NCBI RefSeq assembly: GCF_900167435.1
Contig: NZ_FUWS01000005.1
Coordinates: 344,893-408,892 of the forward strand
Length of the DNA: 64,000 nt
Reading direction: 5' to 3'
Source: Marinactinospora thermotolerans DSM 45154
GTDB lineage: Bacteria; Actinomycetota; Actinomycetes; Streptosporangiales; Streptosporangiaceae
Shown here one piece after another: positions 44,343 through 54,135 of this stretch. The notes beneath the pieces are model-generated. The model ran no database searches, was not told the origin of the DNA, and was given only the letters and a program-made list of their open reading frames with translations. Within the stretch, counting starts at the first letter, position 1; the number at the start of each line of letters is the position of its first letter. Made by a program: the position numbers and the translations under genes.

Positions 44343-45947
44343 ATGGCGACCGAAGCCCCTGAACCGTTGCCCGCGGCGGAGATCGACATCCACACCACCG
44401 CGGGGAAGCTCGCCGACCTCCAGCGACGCCGCTACGAGGCCGTGCACGCCGGCTCCCAGCGAGCCATCGACAAGCAGCACGCCAAGGGCAAGATGACCGC
44501 GCGCGAGCGCATCGACGCCCTGGTGGACCCCGGCTCGTTCGTGGAGTTCGACGAGCTGGCCCGACACCGATCCACCTCCTTCGGTCTGGACGCCAACCGT
44601 CCCTACGGGGACGGCGTGGTCACCGGCCACGCCACGATCGACGGCCGCCCGGTGGCGTTGTTCAGCCAGGACGTGACCGTCTTCGGCGGATCGCTGGGCG
44701 AGGTCTACGGCGAGAAGATCGTCAAGGTCCTCGACCACGCGCTGAAGACCGGCTGCCCGGTGATCGGCATCAACGAGGGTGGCGGCGCGCGCATCCAGGA
44801 GGGTGTCGTCGCGCTCGGCCTGTACGCCGAGATCTTCAAGCGCAACGTGCACGCCTCGGGCGTCATCCCGCAGATCTCGCTGATCATGGGCGCGGCCGCC
44901 GGCGGACACGTCTACTCCCCCGCGCTGACCGACTTCATCGTGATGGTCGACCAGACCTCCCAGATGTTCATCACCGGCCCCGACGTCATCAAGACGGTCA
45001 CCGGCGAGGACGTCACCATGGAGGAGCTGGGCGGTGCGCGCACGCACAACGCCCGTTCGGGCGTCGCCCACTACATGGCCTCCGACGAACAGGACGCCCT
45101 CGACTACGTCAAGGCGCTGCTGGCCCACCTTCCGGCCAACAACCTGGAGGACCCTCCGGTCTGGGAGGCGCCGGCGGAGCCGGAGATTACCAACGCCGAC
45201 CGGGAGCTCGACACCTTCGTCCCCGACTCCGCCAACCAGCCCTACGACATGCACCAGGTCATCGAGCACGTCGTGGACGACGGGGACTTCCTGGAGGTCC
45301 AGGCCCAGTTCGCCCCCAACATCATCGTGGGCTTCGGCCGGGTCGAGGGACGGCCGGTCGGCGTGGTCGCCAACCAGCCGATGCAGTTCGCCGGCTGCCT
45401 GGACATCGACGCCTCGGAGAAGGCGGCCCGGTTCGTGCGGACCTGTGACGCCTTCAACGTCCCGGTGCTGACCTTCGTGGACGTTCCCGGTTTCCTACCG
45501 GGGACCGACCAGGAATTCCGCGGCATCATCCGGCACGGCGCCAAGCTGATCTACGCCTACGCCGAGGCCACCGTCCCGCTCGTCACCGTCATCACGCGCA
45601 AGGCGTTCGGCGGGGCCTACGACGTCATGGGGTCCAAGCACCTGGGCGCCGACATCAACCTGGCCTGGCCCACCGCCCAGATCGCCGTCATGGGTGCCCA
45701 GGGAGCGGTCAACATCCTGCACCGGCGCGCGCTGGCCGCGGCCGAGGACCCCGAGGCCGAGCGGACCCGGCTGGTCCAGGAGTACGAGGACACCCTCCTC
45801 AACCCCTACGTCGCCGCCGAACGCGGCTACGTCGACGGGGTGATCCTCCCCTCGGAGACCCGGACCTCGGTCATCAAGGCGCTGCGCAGCCTGGGCGGCA
45901 AGCGCGCTCAGCTGCCGCCCAAGAAGCACGGGAACATCCCGCTGTGA
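44343..45947 (+). CDS. Acyl-CoA carboxylase carboxyltransferase (beta) subunit, AccD/PccB type
   Basis: Moves carboxyl from carboxybiotin to acetyl- or propionyl-CoA. A 534-residue crotonase-fold protein: [51 protein letters not shown] and [15 protein letters not shown] (oxyanion holes), and [18 protein letters not shown]. The size and C-terminal KKHGNIPL are those of actinobacterial AccD5/PccB. The epsilon subunit follows with a four-base overlap. Open frame extends upstream to 43491 but that part is not conserved coding in character, so ATG 44343 is chosen. Confidence 0.95.
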   Translation: MATEAPEPLPAAEIDIHTTAGKLADLQRRRYEAVHAGSQRAIDKQHAKGKMTARERIDALVDPGSFVEFDELARHRSTSFGLDANRPYGDGVVTGHATIDGRPVALFSQDVTVFGGSLGEVYGEKIVKVLDHALKTGCPVIGINEGGGARIQEGVVALGLYAEIFKRNVHASGVIPQISLIMGAAAGGHVYSPALTDFIVMVDQTSQMFITGPDVIKTVTGEDVTMEELGGARTHNARSGVAHYMASDEQDALDYVKALLAHLPANNLEDPPVWEAPAEPEITNADRELDTFVPDSANQPYDMHQVIEHVVDDGDFLEVQAQFAPNIIVGFGRVEGRPVGVVANQPMQFAGCLDIDASEKAARFVRTCDAFNVPVLTFVDVPGFLPGTDQEFRGIIRHGAKLIYAYAEATVPLVTVITRKAFGGAYDVMGSKHLGADINLAWPTAQIAVMGAQGAVNILHRRALAAAEDPEAERTRLVQEYEDTLLNPYVAAERGYVDGVILPSETRTSVIKALRSLGGKRAQLPPKKHGNIPL

Positions 45948-46198
45948 GCCCGCGCGAGGAACACCCCGGAACCGGCACGCGGCCCTTCCTCCAGGTGGTC
46001 AAGGGCGATCCGTCCCCCGAGGAGGTGGCGGCGCTCGTCGCCGTGCTGACCGCGCGGGCCCGTGCCGCCCAGGCGGCGCGGGCCGCCGCGGAGCGTGCCG
46101 CCACGCCGGTCTCGGCGTGGCGCGACCGCTCGCGCCTCGTGCGCCGGCCGCTGCGCCCCGGGCCGGGGGCCTGGCGTTCCGCCTTCCATCCCGGATGA
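45944..46198 (+). CDS. Acyl-CoA carboxylase epsilon subunit
   Basis: An 84-residue small subunit that bridges alpha and beta subunits in actinobacterial complexes. [21 protein letters not shown] is the family hallmark, followed by an Ala/Arg helix and [25 protein letters not shown] 45944 overlaps the beta stop (GTGA). Confidence 0.92.
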   Translation: MSPREEHPGTGTRPFLQVVKGDPSPEEVAALVAVLTARARAAQAARAAAERAATPVSAWRDRSRLVRRPLRPGPGAWRSAFHPG

Positions 46199-46264
46199 CC
46201 CACCCAGACGTAGATGTCCCGAGGGCGGGCATACCTGTGCCGACGGCCAGTGGTCCGCCTTGCC

Positions 46265-46270
46265 TAGACT
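46265..46270 (+). promoter_or_regulatory. Candidate minus-10 box of carboxylase alpha gene
   Basis: TAGACT would start a transcript near 46277, giving a leader of about 60 bases that carries AGGAGGAAT (46321-46329) before GTG 46337. Confidence 0.4.
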
Positions 46271-46336
46271 TCTTTCCAGGCTTTTGCCATGCGGGCGCGA
46301 GGGCAAGCCGACGCCGTAGCAGGAGGAATTTCTAAC

Positions 46337-48106
46337 GTGCGCAAAGTTCTGATCGCCAACCGAGGCGAGATCGCGGTGCGGATCGCCCGCGCCTGCCGGG
46401 ACGCCGGTCTGGCCAGCGTCGCCGTCTACGCCGAACCCGACCTCGACGCGCTGCACGTCAAGGTCGCCGACGAGGCGTTCGCGCTGGGCGGCACCACTCC
46501 CGCCGACAGCTACCTCGACATCGCCAAGATCCTCGACGTGGCACGCGAGTCCGGGGCCGACGCCGTCCACCCCGGCTACGGATTCCTCGCCGAGAACGCC
46601 GACTTCGCCCAGGCGGTCATCGACGCCGGGCTGACCTGGATCGGCCCGCCGCCCTCGGCCATCACCGCGCTGGGCGACAAGGTCCAGGCCCGGCACATCG
46701 CGCAGAAGGTCGGCGCGCCACTGGTCGCCGGCACCCCCGACCCGGTCTCCGGGGCCGACGAGGTCGTCGCCTTCGCCCAGGAACACGGCCTGCCCATCGC
46801 GATCAAGGCGGCCTTCGGTGGCGGCGGCCGCGGGTTGAAGGTCGCCCGCTCGCTGGACGAGGTCGCCGACCAGTACGAGTCCGCGGTGCGCGAAGCCGTC
46901 ACCGCCTTCGGACGCGGCGAGTGCTTCGTCGAGCGCTACCTCGACCGCCCCCGCCACGTCGAGACCCAATGCCTGGCCGACGCCCACGGCAACGTCGTGG
47001 TCGTCTCCACCCGTGACTGCTCGTTGCAGCGCCGCCACCAGAAACTGGTGGAGGAGGCGCCTGCGCCGTTCCTCACCGCCGAGCAGCTCGACCTGCTCTA
47101 CTCCTCCTCCAAGGCGATCCTGCGCGAGGCCGGTTACGTGGGGGCGGGCACGTGCGAGTTCCTCGTCGGCGCCGACGGCACCGTCTCCTTCCTGGAGGTC
47201 AACACCCGCCTCCAGGTCGAGCACCCGGTCACCGAGGAGGTCACCGGCATCGACCTGGTGCGCGAGATGTTCCGCATCGCCGAGGGCGGGACCCTGGACT
47301 ACGAGGACCCGGTGGTGCGCGGCCACTCCTTCGAGTTCCGCATCAACGCCGAGGACGCCGGCCGGAACTTCATGCCGGCGCCGGGCACCATCACCTCGTT
47401 CAACCTCCCCGGCGGGCCCGGGGTGCGCGTCGACACCGGGTGCGAGGCCGGGTTCACCGTCCCGCAGGCATTCGACTCGATGGTGGCCAAGCTGATCGTC
47501 ACCGGGCGCACCCGGACCGAGGCCCTGGAGCGCTCACGCCGCGCCCTGGCGGAGTTCGAGGTCGGCGGCATGCCCACCGTCATCCCGTTCCACCAGGCGG
47601 TCGTGGCCGACCCCGCCTTCGCCCCGGCCGACCCCTCGCAGCCGTTCACGGTGCACACTCGCTGGATCGAGACCGAGTTCGACAACGACATCGCCCCCTA
47701 CTCCGGGCCGACCGTCCAGCCCGAGGAGGCGGAGCCGCGCGAGCGGGTCACCGTCGAGGTCGGTGGGCGGCGGGTCGAGGTCGTCCTGCCCGCGGGGCTG
47801 GGCGCCGGCGCCACGGCCCCGGCCGGGCGGACCGCCCCCAAGCGAACCTCCCGACGGTCGGGCGGGGCGGCCGGCACGGCCGTGAGCGGCGACGCCCTGG
47901 TCTCCCCCATGCAGGGCACCGTCGTCAAGGTCGTCGCCGAGGACGGCCAGACCGTGGCCGAGGGCGACACCATCGTGGTCATCGAGGCCATGAAGATGGA
48001 ACAGCCCCTGACCGCCCACAGGGCCGGCATCATCAAGGGCCTGGCCGTCACTGCGGGCGAGACCATCGGCAACGGCGGCGTCGTCTGCGAGATCAAGGAC
48101 GCCTAA
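46337..48106 (+). CDS. Acyl-CoA carboxylase alpha subunit (biotin carboxylase plus biotin carrier)
   Basis: ATP-dependent carboxylation of biotin. A 589-residue protein: biotin carboxylase (1-450) with [43 protein letters not shown] and [15 protein letters not shown], then a linker of about 70 residues, then the carrier domain with biotin Lys in [14 protein letters not shown] 46337 has a strong AGGAGG site; upstream ATG 46289 would lie inside the leader. Biotin would be attached by BirA (38046). Confidence 0.96.
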   Translation: MRKVLIANRGEIAVRIARACRDAGLASVAVYAEPDLDALHVKVADEAFALGGTTPADSYLDIAKILDVARESGADAVHPGYGFLAENADFAQAVIDAGLTWIGPPPSAITALGDKVQARHIAQKVGAPLVAGTPDPVSGADEVVAFAQEHGLPIAIKAAFGGGGRGLKVARSLDEVADQYESAVREAVTAFGRGECFVERYLDRPRHVETQCLADAHGNVVVVSTRDCSLQRRHQKLVEEAPAPFLTAEQLDLLYSSSKAILREAGYVGAGTCEFLVGADGTVSFLEVNTRLQVEHPVTEEVTGIDLVREMFRIAEGGTLDYEDPVVRGHSFEFRINAEDAGRNFMPAPGTITSFNLPGGPGVRVDTGCEAGFTVPQAFDSMVAKLIVTGRTRTEALERSRRALAEFEVGGMPTVIPFHQAVVADPAFAPADPSQPFTVHTRWIETEFDNDIAPYSGPTVQPEEAEPRERVTVEVGGRRVEVVLPAGLGAGATAPAGRTAPKRTSRRSGGAAGTAVSGDALVSPMQGTVVKVVAEDGQTVAEGDTIVVIEAMKMEQPLTAHRAGIIKGLAVTAGETIGNGGVVCEIKDA

Positions 48107-48124
48107 GCCGGAACCGCTCAGCGA

Positions 48125-48165
48125 GAACAGAACGCGCCGTCCCACGGGGGCGGCGCGTTCTGTTC
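48125..48165. terminator. Terminator of the carboxylase operon
   Basis: A 15-bp perfect outer stem (48125-48139 with 48151-48165) closed by a CCC/GGG inner pair lies 18 bases past the alpha stop. Confidence 0.8.
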
Positions 48166-48838
48166 TTCAGGAGTCATCCGTCTAGATCCCGGTCCCACTG
48201 CTCCACGCCCCTTCCAGCCGGGGCATGGAACAGAAAGACGGATTTCTCAGGAGGACAACCGTCGAAGACCCGGATCCACTTCTCCGCTTCCGCGCCGATT
48301 GGCCTGCCACGGGATTGGCTCCCTCATCACCGGGAGACGGAACACAGGAATCTCAATTCGTTTCTGGGAGCACCAGGGAAGGCGAGGGACGCGAGCGGAG
48401 CGGTGGAAGTCGGCTTCCTACCGCTGAAGCGGTTTTCGCTACCTCCCCCTCTCCTCAGCGAGCGAGGAGGTCCCCCTCCCCTCTCTACCGATTGAGAGGC
48501 TCCCCCTCAAGAAACCGGAGTTCCGCTTCTCCAAGACCCCTTCGCCCTTTCTCCAATGGCCCCCGAGTCCTGTGCAACGGAGGCCGACTCCTTCCCCCTC
48601 TTCTCGCCCCCGAAGCTCCGCACCTCCTTGTCGGGTTCGCGAGGAGCTGGGACCTCCGCCAACCTCCCGGAGTCAAGTAGCTTGGCGCCGCCCCCATCCG
48701 AGTTAGTGAGACGGGTACAGACAGGGGACGTTGATCGGCACTCGCCCCAAGGCGTTCACCGGCCCTGAGAACGACCATTTTCCCTTCTCCCTGGAGGCTG
48801 ATGACCATGCTCAAGTGGTGGTGTCCCTGAGCCTGTTC
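48166..48838. other. Gene-poor region at the edge of the type IV secretion locus
   Basis: No supported gene in 673 bases. The sequence is rich in C/T tracts with repeated CTCCCCCTC-like words between 48440 and 48520, unlike the coding DNA on either side. A boundary of a transferred segment could lie here, but no repeat matching the other side is seen. Confidence 0.45.
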
Positions 48839-49231
48839 CTAAGAGTCGAACCAGCCTTCTGGTGCCGGTACGTGCGGCAGGGGACGGGGTTCTTGGTGTC
48901 GGCGGGACGTGCACTCCCGGAAGGGGCCGGTGTCGCCCAGGATGATGGGGAGCTGGAAGTCGAGATAATCCCGGTACCACGTGGCCATACCCGTCCCCGG
49001 CTCCCAGCGCAGCACCTCCCAGGCGTGCCAGATCGCCTGGAACCTCGACACCGCCTCGGGATGTCTCCACCACTCCGCACACCAACGGAACTGGCCGCCC
49101 TCGGGCCGGCAGTACATCGGCAGGAACCGCTGGGTCACGAACTCCTCAACGCTGCCGTAGACCGGCTCCGGAGCCTCCTCACCGTTCTCCTCCACCCGCT
49201 CCTCCCGCGCCTCATCCGCCATTTCCGTCAT
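48839..49231 (-). CDS. Small DUF4913-like protein
   Basis: A 130-residue protein: acidic N-terminus, then VYGSVEEFVTQRFLPMYCR, WCAEWWRHPEAVSRFQAIWH, AWEVLRWEPGTGMATWYRDY and a short Pro/Arg tail. The W-rich pattern with LEALWRAWE-like helix is what I recall of DUF4913 proteins, which travel with actinobacterial conjugation genes. No signal peptide or membrane helix. Function unknown. Confidence 0.82.
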   Translation of the reverse strand: MTEMADEAREERVEENGEEAPEPVYGSVEEFVTQRFLPMYCRPEGGQFRWCAEWWRHPEAVSRFQAIWHAWEVLRWEPGTGMATWYRDYLDFQLPIILGDTGPFRECTSRRHQEPRPLPHVPAPEGWFDS

Positions 49232-49579
49232 CCTTCTCCCTTCACCTCGGACACCACAACGGCCGGAATCGAACCGCCCGACCCGGCCGCTTCCTTATCC
49301 CCATCCGGCATCGCCGGGTCCTGTTACCGCGCTCCCACTCCGTGCGTACTCCGCCCTGTTCCGGGAGCCTGCGGGGTTCCTCTGCGCTTCCGCTAGGGCG
49401 GCACCCATGTGCTTGGCTCCCTCGTCAGAGCCCCGGTGCCCGGTCAGGTGCGCGCGGGAGACCTACCGGCCCGCTCGAATCCGGCGTCCCCACACGGAAG
49501 ATCCCGCGTGTTCTCCCCGCCCCCTCCCCCGCCTCCCGTGCTCGGGCCACCGGCCTCCGCACGACCGCGCGGGGACCTG
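49232..49579. other. Intergenic region between DUF4913-like and lipoprotein genes
   Basis: No gene is seen. On the minus strand GGTTCGATTCC at about 49262-49275 looks like a tRNA T-arm, but no cloverleaf can be folded around it. Confidence 0.45.
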
Positions 49580-50647
49580 TCAGATCCAGCCCACGAGCCA
49601 GGGACCGCTCTCCTCCTTGGGCACCTTCACGGAGTTCTCAGGGTCGTCCAGGGGAAGGGTGTACCACTCGCCGGAGGCCTCGACGACGAGGCTCTTTCCA
49701 TCCGGGGAAAGACAGAAGAATCCGACCGGACTTTCCCGCTCGGGAACGATCGTCCGCCATTCCTCGATCTCCAGGTCGGGGGAGACGGTGACCTCGATGA
49801 TCTCTCCGGCGGCCGGGCCCTCCGGCAGCATTCCCGTCCGGTTGTTGGCGACGAGGTACTGGTTCTCACCTTTGCGCAGCAGTCCGGTGTCGTAGAGCTC
49901 GATGTCGCGAACGCCCATGCCGCGGCTGATGGGATATTCCCGTGGGAACACCACGGCGTTCACCCTCCGTTCCCCGTCCACCTCCTGGTAGCGGATGACC
50001 GGATGCTCGGACGGTCCTTCGCCGGTATACCCGATTTCGGCCTCCGCGGGCCCGTTCGGGCCCGGAACCCACGAGGCGTTGGGATCGTCGAACCGGCCGA
50101 CTTTCTCAGGCTCCTCCTCCCCCTCGATGTCGACCGTGTAGACCGTTCTCGTGTCCATGTTCCGCTCGGCGTACCAGAGCAGGCCGGTCTCGACGTCGTA
50201 GTGGAGATCGTCCTCGATCTCCGGATTCCCTCCGGCGAGCGTGGACTCCTGTGGGGAGATCGTCCGGACCAGACGCGCCTCGTCCTTCTCCCCCTCCAGA
50301 CGGAAGATCTCGATCTCTTCGGAAAGGAAGCGGTAGTAGTGCGAGTAATCGGCGCTGAAGGTCGTGGGCGCCTCCGGGTCGGGGAACATCGCGTTGTCCT
50401 CGGGGAGGAGGATCCGATCCCGTTCGGTCCCGTCCACGGGATCGAGCACAGCGAGGAATTTCCGCTCCTCCTGGTCGAAGACGACGAGCCCCGACTCGTC
50501 TCCCCAGACCGGCTCCGTGGCGGAGGCGCTGGGAGAGGGCTCCCCTCCGCCCCCCGCCGACGGCTCGCCCGCTCCGCACGCCGTGGTCAGGAGCACCAGG
50601 ACCGCACCGATCGGGGCGGCCCTGAGAACCCGTCCTTCTATCGTCAT
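49580..50647 (-). CDS. Predicted lipoprotein, paralogue of the one at 62933
   Basis: A 355-residue secreted protein. Signal peptide VLRAAPIGAVLVLLTTACG with lipobox Cys near residue 20, then a Ser/Pro/Gly linker. The body contains WGDESGLVVFD, RDRILLPEDN, DYSHYYRFLSEEIEIFRLEG, EIIEVTVSPDLEIEEWRTIV and a final WLVGWI, suggesting a beta-propeller-like or multi-strand fold. The gene at 62933 has the same sequence plan. ATG 50647 is chosen as it directly precedes the signal peptide and has AAGGTGAG upstream. Role unknown. Confidence 0.83.
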   Translation of the reverse strand: MTIEGRVLRAAPIGAVLVLLTTACGAGEPSAGGGGEPSPSASATEPVWGDESGLVVFDQEERKFLAVLDPVDGTERDRILLPEDNAMFPDPEAPTTFSADYSHYYRFLSEEIEIFRLEGEKDEARLVRTISPQESTLAGGNPEIEDDLHYDVETGLLWYAERNMDTRTVYTVDIEGEEEPEKVGRFDDPNASWVPGPNGPAEAEIGYTGEGPSEHPVIRYQEVDGERRVNAVVFPREYPISRGMGVRDIELYDTGLLRKGENQYLVANNRTGMLPEGPAAGEIIEVTVSPDLEIEEWRTIVPERESPVGFFCLSPDGKSLVVEASGEWYTLPLDDPENSVKVPKEESGPWLVGWI

Positions 50648-50720
50648 TCCCGCTCTCACCTTCGTTTTTCTCCGCTCTGGTGATGTCGGACGCCCACGCT
50701 TCCGCAAAGGGCGTCCCCGG

Positions 50721-52520
50721 TCATCTGGAGGCGCCGTACCGGGCCTGCGCCCCTTGGGTGATGACCTGCTCCGACTCCTTGATCGCGGCGCTGACGGCGT
50801 CGGCGTCGCGGCCCTTGTACCAGGGGCACATCTCGACCAGGGTGGGCTGGGCGGCCGTGGCGAACAGGAGGGCCTCGCCCTTGGCGATCTGGCGGATCTC
50901 CGAGCCCTGCATGATCTCCTGCCTGCGCACCTGGACGGAGTGGTTGCCCTTCCCGTCGCCGTAGCTGAAGGAGCCCGTGGACACGTCGTGCTGGCCGATG
51001 AGCTTGGACAGCGCGTCGACGATCTTGTGGTCGTCCAGGCCCGCGCCGAAGACCTTCACGGTCGCGGCCGACCACATGGCCTCCATCCCGTTCTCCGTCC
51101 ACACGCGCACGCCCTGGCGGTAGCTCTGCAGGATGGTGACGGGGATGATCCCGCGCGATCCGAGGTGGGAGTACAGGTCCGGGAGGTCGGCGATCTTGCA
51201 GATGTTGGCGGCCTCGTCGAGGACGGCGACCAGCGGCGGGTCGAGCCGGCCGCCCTGGCCCTCCGATGCCTCCTCACCGGCGATGAAGATGGCGTCGGTC
51301 ATGGCGGCGATGAGCGGGGCGGCGGCCGAGCGGGACTTGCTCAGCAGGTGCAACGTCTGCTTGGAGGCGACGAAGGAGCGGGGGTCGAACTCGTCCAGGT
51401 TCCCCTTCGCGGGCGGGTTGACCCACTCCATGATCTCGGGGTCGTCCAGGCAGCGGGCCGCCGTCCGCGCGGTCGTGTAGATGCCGTCACGGGTCTCGCT
51501 GACGATGTTCTGGGTCTCGCGCAGCGCCTCGGCGTAGGCGACGAACCCGTGGTCGAACAGGATGTCGACGGGGCGCGTGTGCTTGGCGTCGTGCAGCCAC
51601 TCCCCGACCGTCGCCAGGGATTCGCCGTCCAGCGCCGCCGCGAGGATCAACTGGGAGATGAGGGTCTTGGCGGCCGGGCCCCACATGTCCTTCTTGGAGT
51701 CGTCGTCGATGGTCAGCACGAAGTGGCCGGCCAGGCGGTGCGCCACCTCGACCGTGTCGACTCCGCGCAGGGGGTTCCACCAGAACTCCTGCGGCTGGTG
51801 GGTGATGCGCTGCGGGTCGAACAGCCAGACCCGCTCCCCGGTGCGCTCCGCGCGGATCTTGGCGGTGGCGGCCCAGACGTCGCCCTTGTTGCTGGTGGCC
51901 AGGGCCGGGCCGGGGGCGGCGAGGACGTAGGGGATCGCCATGCCGGTGGTCTTGCCGGCCCGGGGCGCCATGTAGGCGAGGATCGTGTCCTCCCAGGAGG
52001 CGAAGAGGGTCGGCCCCGCGGGGCCGCGGGGCTGCTTGATCTTCCCGATGACCAGGCCGACCTCGTCGTCGGAGAGCGACTTGGCCTTGCGGCCGGCCAG
52101 CGTGCGCCTGCGCAGCCGCAGGGCCTTCTCGGCCGCCTGGGGACGGGCGAGCTCGGCGACGGTGTCGTCCCCCTTGTTGAGGGCGGCCACGGGGTCGCCC
52201 TCGCGCCCCCGGTACTTACCGATCGCGCGGAAGATCAGGATGAGCGCGCCCAGCAGGAGAGTGGCGATCACGGCGAAGACCGCGACGACCAGGGGAGTGG
52301 GGACCTCCGGCCAGGTGCTCGCGGTGTCCCAGGTGAACAGGCCGAGGATCCAGGACACCCCGAACCCCGGCACCTCCGCCCCGGTCATGGCTGCGGCGAC
52401 GCGCGCCGACAACCAGAACAGCCACACCAGTAGTACCGCTCCCCACAGGGCGACGAGGGCGAACAGGGGGCTCGCCGCCGCCGACAGGCCGCTGCCGCGC
52501 GGCTGGATCCTTTTTCCCAT
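50721..52520 (-). CDS. VirD4/TraG-like type IV coupling ATPase
   Basis: A 599-residue membrane-bound ATPase expected to feed DNA or protein to the secretion channel. Two N-terminal helices (about 17-38 and 76-100) are followed by Walker A APRAGKTT (185-192), FDPQRI, and Walker B VAVLDEAANI (431-440). The C-terminus has ILQSYRQGVRVW and EIRQIAKGEALLFA, typical of TraG/TraD motor domains. Start ATG 52520 has GAGGGA upstream. It lies nine bases after the VirB4-like gene, so it is in the same operon. Confidence 0.92.
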   Translation of the reverse strand: MGKRIQPRGSGLSAAASPLFALVALWGAVLLVWLFWLSARVAAAMTGAEVPGFGVSWILGLFTWDTASTWPEVPTPLVVAVFAVIATLLLGALILIFRAIGKYRGREGDPVAALNKGDDTVAELARPQAAEKALRLRRRTLAGRKAKSLSDDEVGLVIGKIKQPRGPAGPTLFASWEDTILAYMAPRAGKTTGMAIPYVLAAPGPALATSNKGDVWAATAKIRAERTGERVWLFDPQRITHQPQEFWWNPLRGVDTVEVAHRLAGHFVLTIDDDSKKDMWGPAAKTLISQLILAAALDGESLATVGEWLHDAKHTRPVDILFDHGFVAYAEALRETQNIVSETRDGIYTTARTAARCLDDPEIMEWVNPPAKGNLDEFDPRSFVASKQTLHLLSKSRSAAAPLIAAMTDAIFIAGEEASEGQGGRLDPPLVAVLDEAANICKIADLPDLYSHLGSRGIIPVTILQSYRQGVRVWTENGMEAMWSAATVKVFGAGLDDHKIVDALSKLIGQHDVSTGSFSYGDGKGNHSVQVRRQEIMQGSEIRQIAKGEALLFATAAQPTLVEMCPWYKGRDADAVSAAIKESEQVITQGAQARYGASR

Positions 52521-52529
52521 GTCCGTCCC

Positions 52530-54119
52530 TCACAACCTCATCGCCTGGTCGGTGTCGTAGAGCCATTCCTCGTCGCGGGTGAGCGCCATCTGGACCGGGA
52601 TCCCCAGACGCTCCGCGCCGGTCTTGATCAGGTACTTGCCGCGCCCCGGGTGGCGCGCGCCGGGCTGCCAGGAGTCCGGCGACGACCAGGACGCGACGAG
52701 CGCCTGCTCGGGGCCGGTGAGCGGGGTGATCTGGTGGACGCTGGCGAGCTCGCGCGGCGGCAGCCCCGCCATGACGAGGATCGCGCTGCGGTCCACGAAG
52801 CCCCGGGCCTTGGCCCGGTCCTCCTCCGTGGCCAGGGCCTCCAGGTCCGACAGGGAGTGGGTGACCATGATCGAGGCCATGCCCTTGGAGCGGTTGAGGC
52901 GGGTGAGCGAGTCGGCGTACTCGACCAGGCCGGGGGCGCCGCGCAGCGCCCGCCACAGCTCGTCCATGACGCCGAGGAAGGAACGGCGGGGCGCGAGCCC
53001 CGCGTCGGCCAGCGCCTGCGCGGCGTCGACCATGCCGAACCCGTAGCTCCAGGTGCACAGCATCGCCGCGGTGAGCAGTTTGTCGCCGGCCGCGCCGACC
53101 CTGCTGATGTCCACGCTGACCGCGGGGCTGTCCAGGTCGAGCGGGGTGGTGGTCTGGTCGTCGAACACTCCGGCCAGGGATCCGGCGACGAGGAGGCGCA
53201 GGGTGAAGATGAGGTCGTCGACGCGGCCGTCGTAGCGCAGGTCGTCGCCGGCGCGGGCCATGGACCGCAGTTCCTGCGGCCCCTCCTCGATGATCTTGAG
53301 AACGTCGACGACGGTGGGCTGGCGCTCCTCGCCGAGCCGCGCGTCCAGCAGGTCCACCGCGGTGCCGAGGATGACCTCCTCGGCGTTGCTGATGGGGCCT
53401 TCGCGGACCAGCGTGCACAACGCCATGAGCAGGGAGATCCGCCGCCCGCGGACCTCCCAGCGCAGCTTCTCGCCGTCGGGGCCGCTCATCCTGCGCACCA
53501 CCGATCCCAGCGGGCCGGAGTCGAGGGGGTTGATCCGGTCCAGGCCCCGGCCGATGCGGATCACCTGGCCGCCCAGGTGCCGCACCAGGTCGGAGTAGTC
53601 GGGCTTGGTGTCGCCCAGGACGAGGGTCTTGGTTCCCGTCGCGATCGACCCGGTCACCAGGCGCTTGACAAACGTCGACTTGCCGGTTCCGGGCTGACCG
53701 AGGACGAAGACGCCCGGGTTGGTGACCAGGCCGGCCCGCAGCCAGGCCAGCGGGTCCATGCAGACGACCTCGCCGGAAAGCTGGTCGCGTCCGATGGGGG
53801 TGCCCACGGAGGGCGGTTTGCTGCTGGTCACGAACGGGAACAGGCCGCAGGCCTGGGTCGTGGTGGCCTGGTACTCGGGCACCGAGCAGATGTTGGGGGA
53901 ACGTCCCCCTGATCGGTGGGCCCACCCCATCATGGGGGGAAGCTGTTCCCTCTCCTTCTGGTCGACGAAGGAGCCCGGGTCGGGCCCCGTCGGCTTCGAC
54001 CGGCCGACCCCCTTGGCCGCCTTGGGGGCTTTCGCCGCTTTGATCCTTTTGGCGGGTCGAGGGGACCGCTTCTCGCGGGCCGCCTCGTCCTCGCCGCGTT
54101 CTCGTCCACGCCTGGGCAC
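52530..54119 (-). CDS. VirB4-like conjugation ATPase
   Basis: A 529-residue cytoplasmic ATPase. A Lys/Arg-rich N-terminus (1-45) precedes GVFVLGQPGTGKSTF (Walker A 141-149), LGDTKPDYSDLV, Walker B FLGVMDELWR (381-390) and VTHSLSDLEALATE. It has only the motor half of a VirB4; the N-terminal half may be supplied by the upstream SCO6880-type protein. GTG 54119 has GGAGGG upstream. It probably drives pilus or channel assembly. Confidence 0.88.
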   Translation of the reverse strand: MPRRGRERGEDEAAREKRSPRPAKRIKAAKAPKAAKGVGRSKPTGPDPGSFVDQKEREQLPPMMGWAHRSGGRSPNICSVPEYQATTTQACGLFPFVTSSKPPSVGTPIGRDQLSGEVVCMDPLAWLRAGLVTNPGVFVLGQPGTGKSTFVKRLVTGSIATGTKTLVLGDTKPDYSDLVRHLGGQVIRIGRGLDRINPLDSGPLGSVVRRMSGPDGEKLRWEVRGRRISLLMALCTLVREGPISNAEEVILGTAVDLLDARLGEERQPTVVDVLKIIEEGPQELRSMARAGDDLRYDGRVDDLIFTLRLLVAGSLAGVFDDQTTTPLDLDSPAVSVDISRVGAAGDKLLTAAMLCTWSYGFGMVDAAQALADAGLAPRRSFLGVMDELWRALRGAPGLVEYADSLTRLNRSKGMASIMVTHSLSDLEALATEEDRAKARGFVDRSAILVMAGLPPRELASVHQITPLTGPEQALVASWSSPDSWQPGARHPGRGKYLIKTGAERLGIPVQMALTRDEEWLYDTDQAMRL

Positions 54120-54135
54120 GCTAGGCCCTCCTCTC

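Noticed and set aside
48440-48520. C/T-rich words considered as a repeat array or origin
   Set aside because: Irregular spacing and no DnaA-box-like or palindromic order.
49260-49345. tRNA-like T-arm GGTTCGATTCC on the minus strand
   Set aside because: One mismatch in the arm and no matching acceptor, D-arm or anticodon arm at the right distances; not called as tRNA or attachment site.
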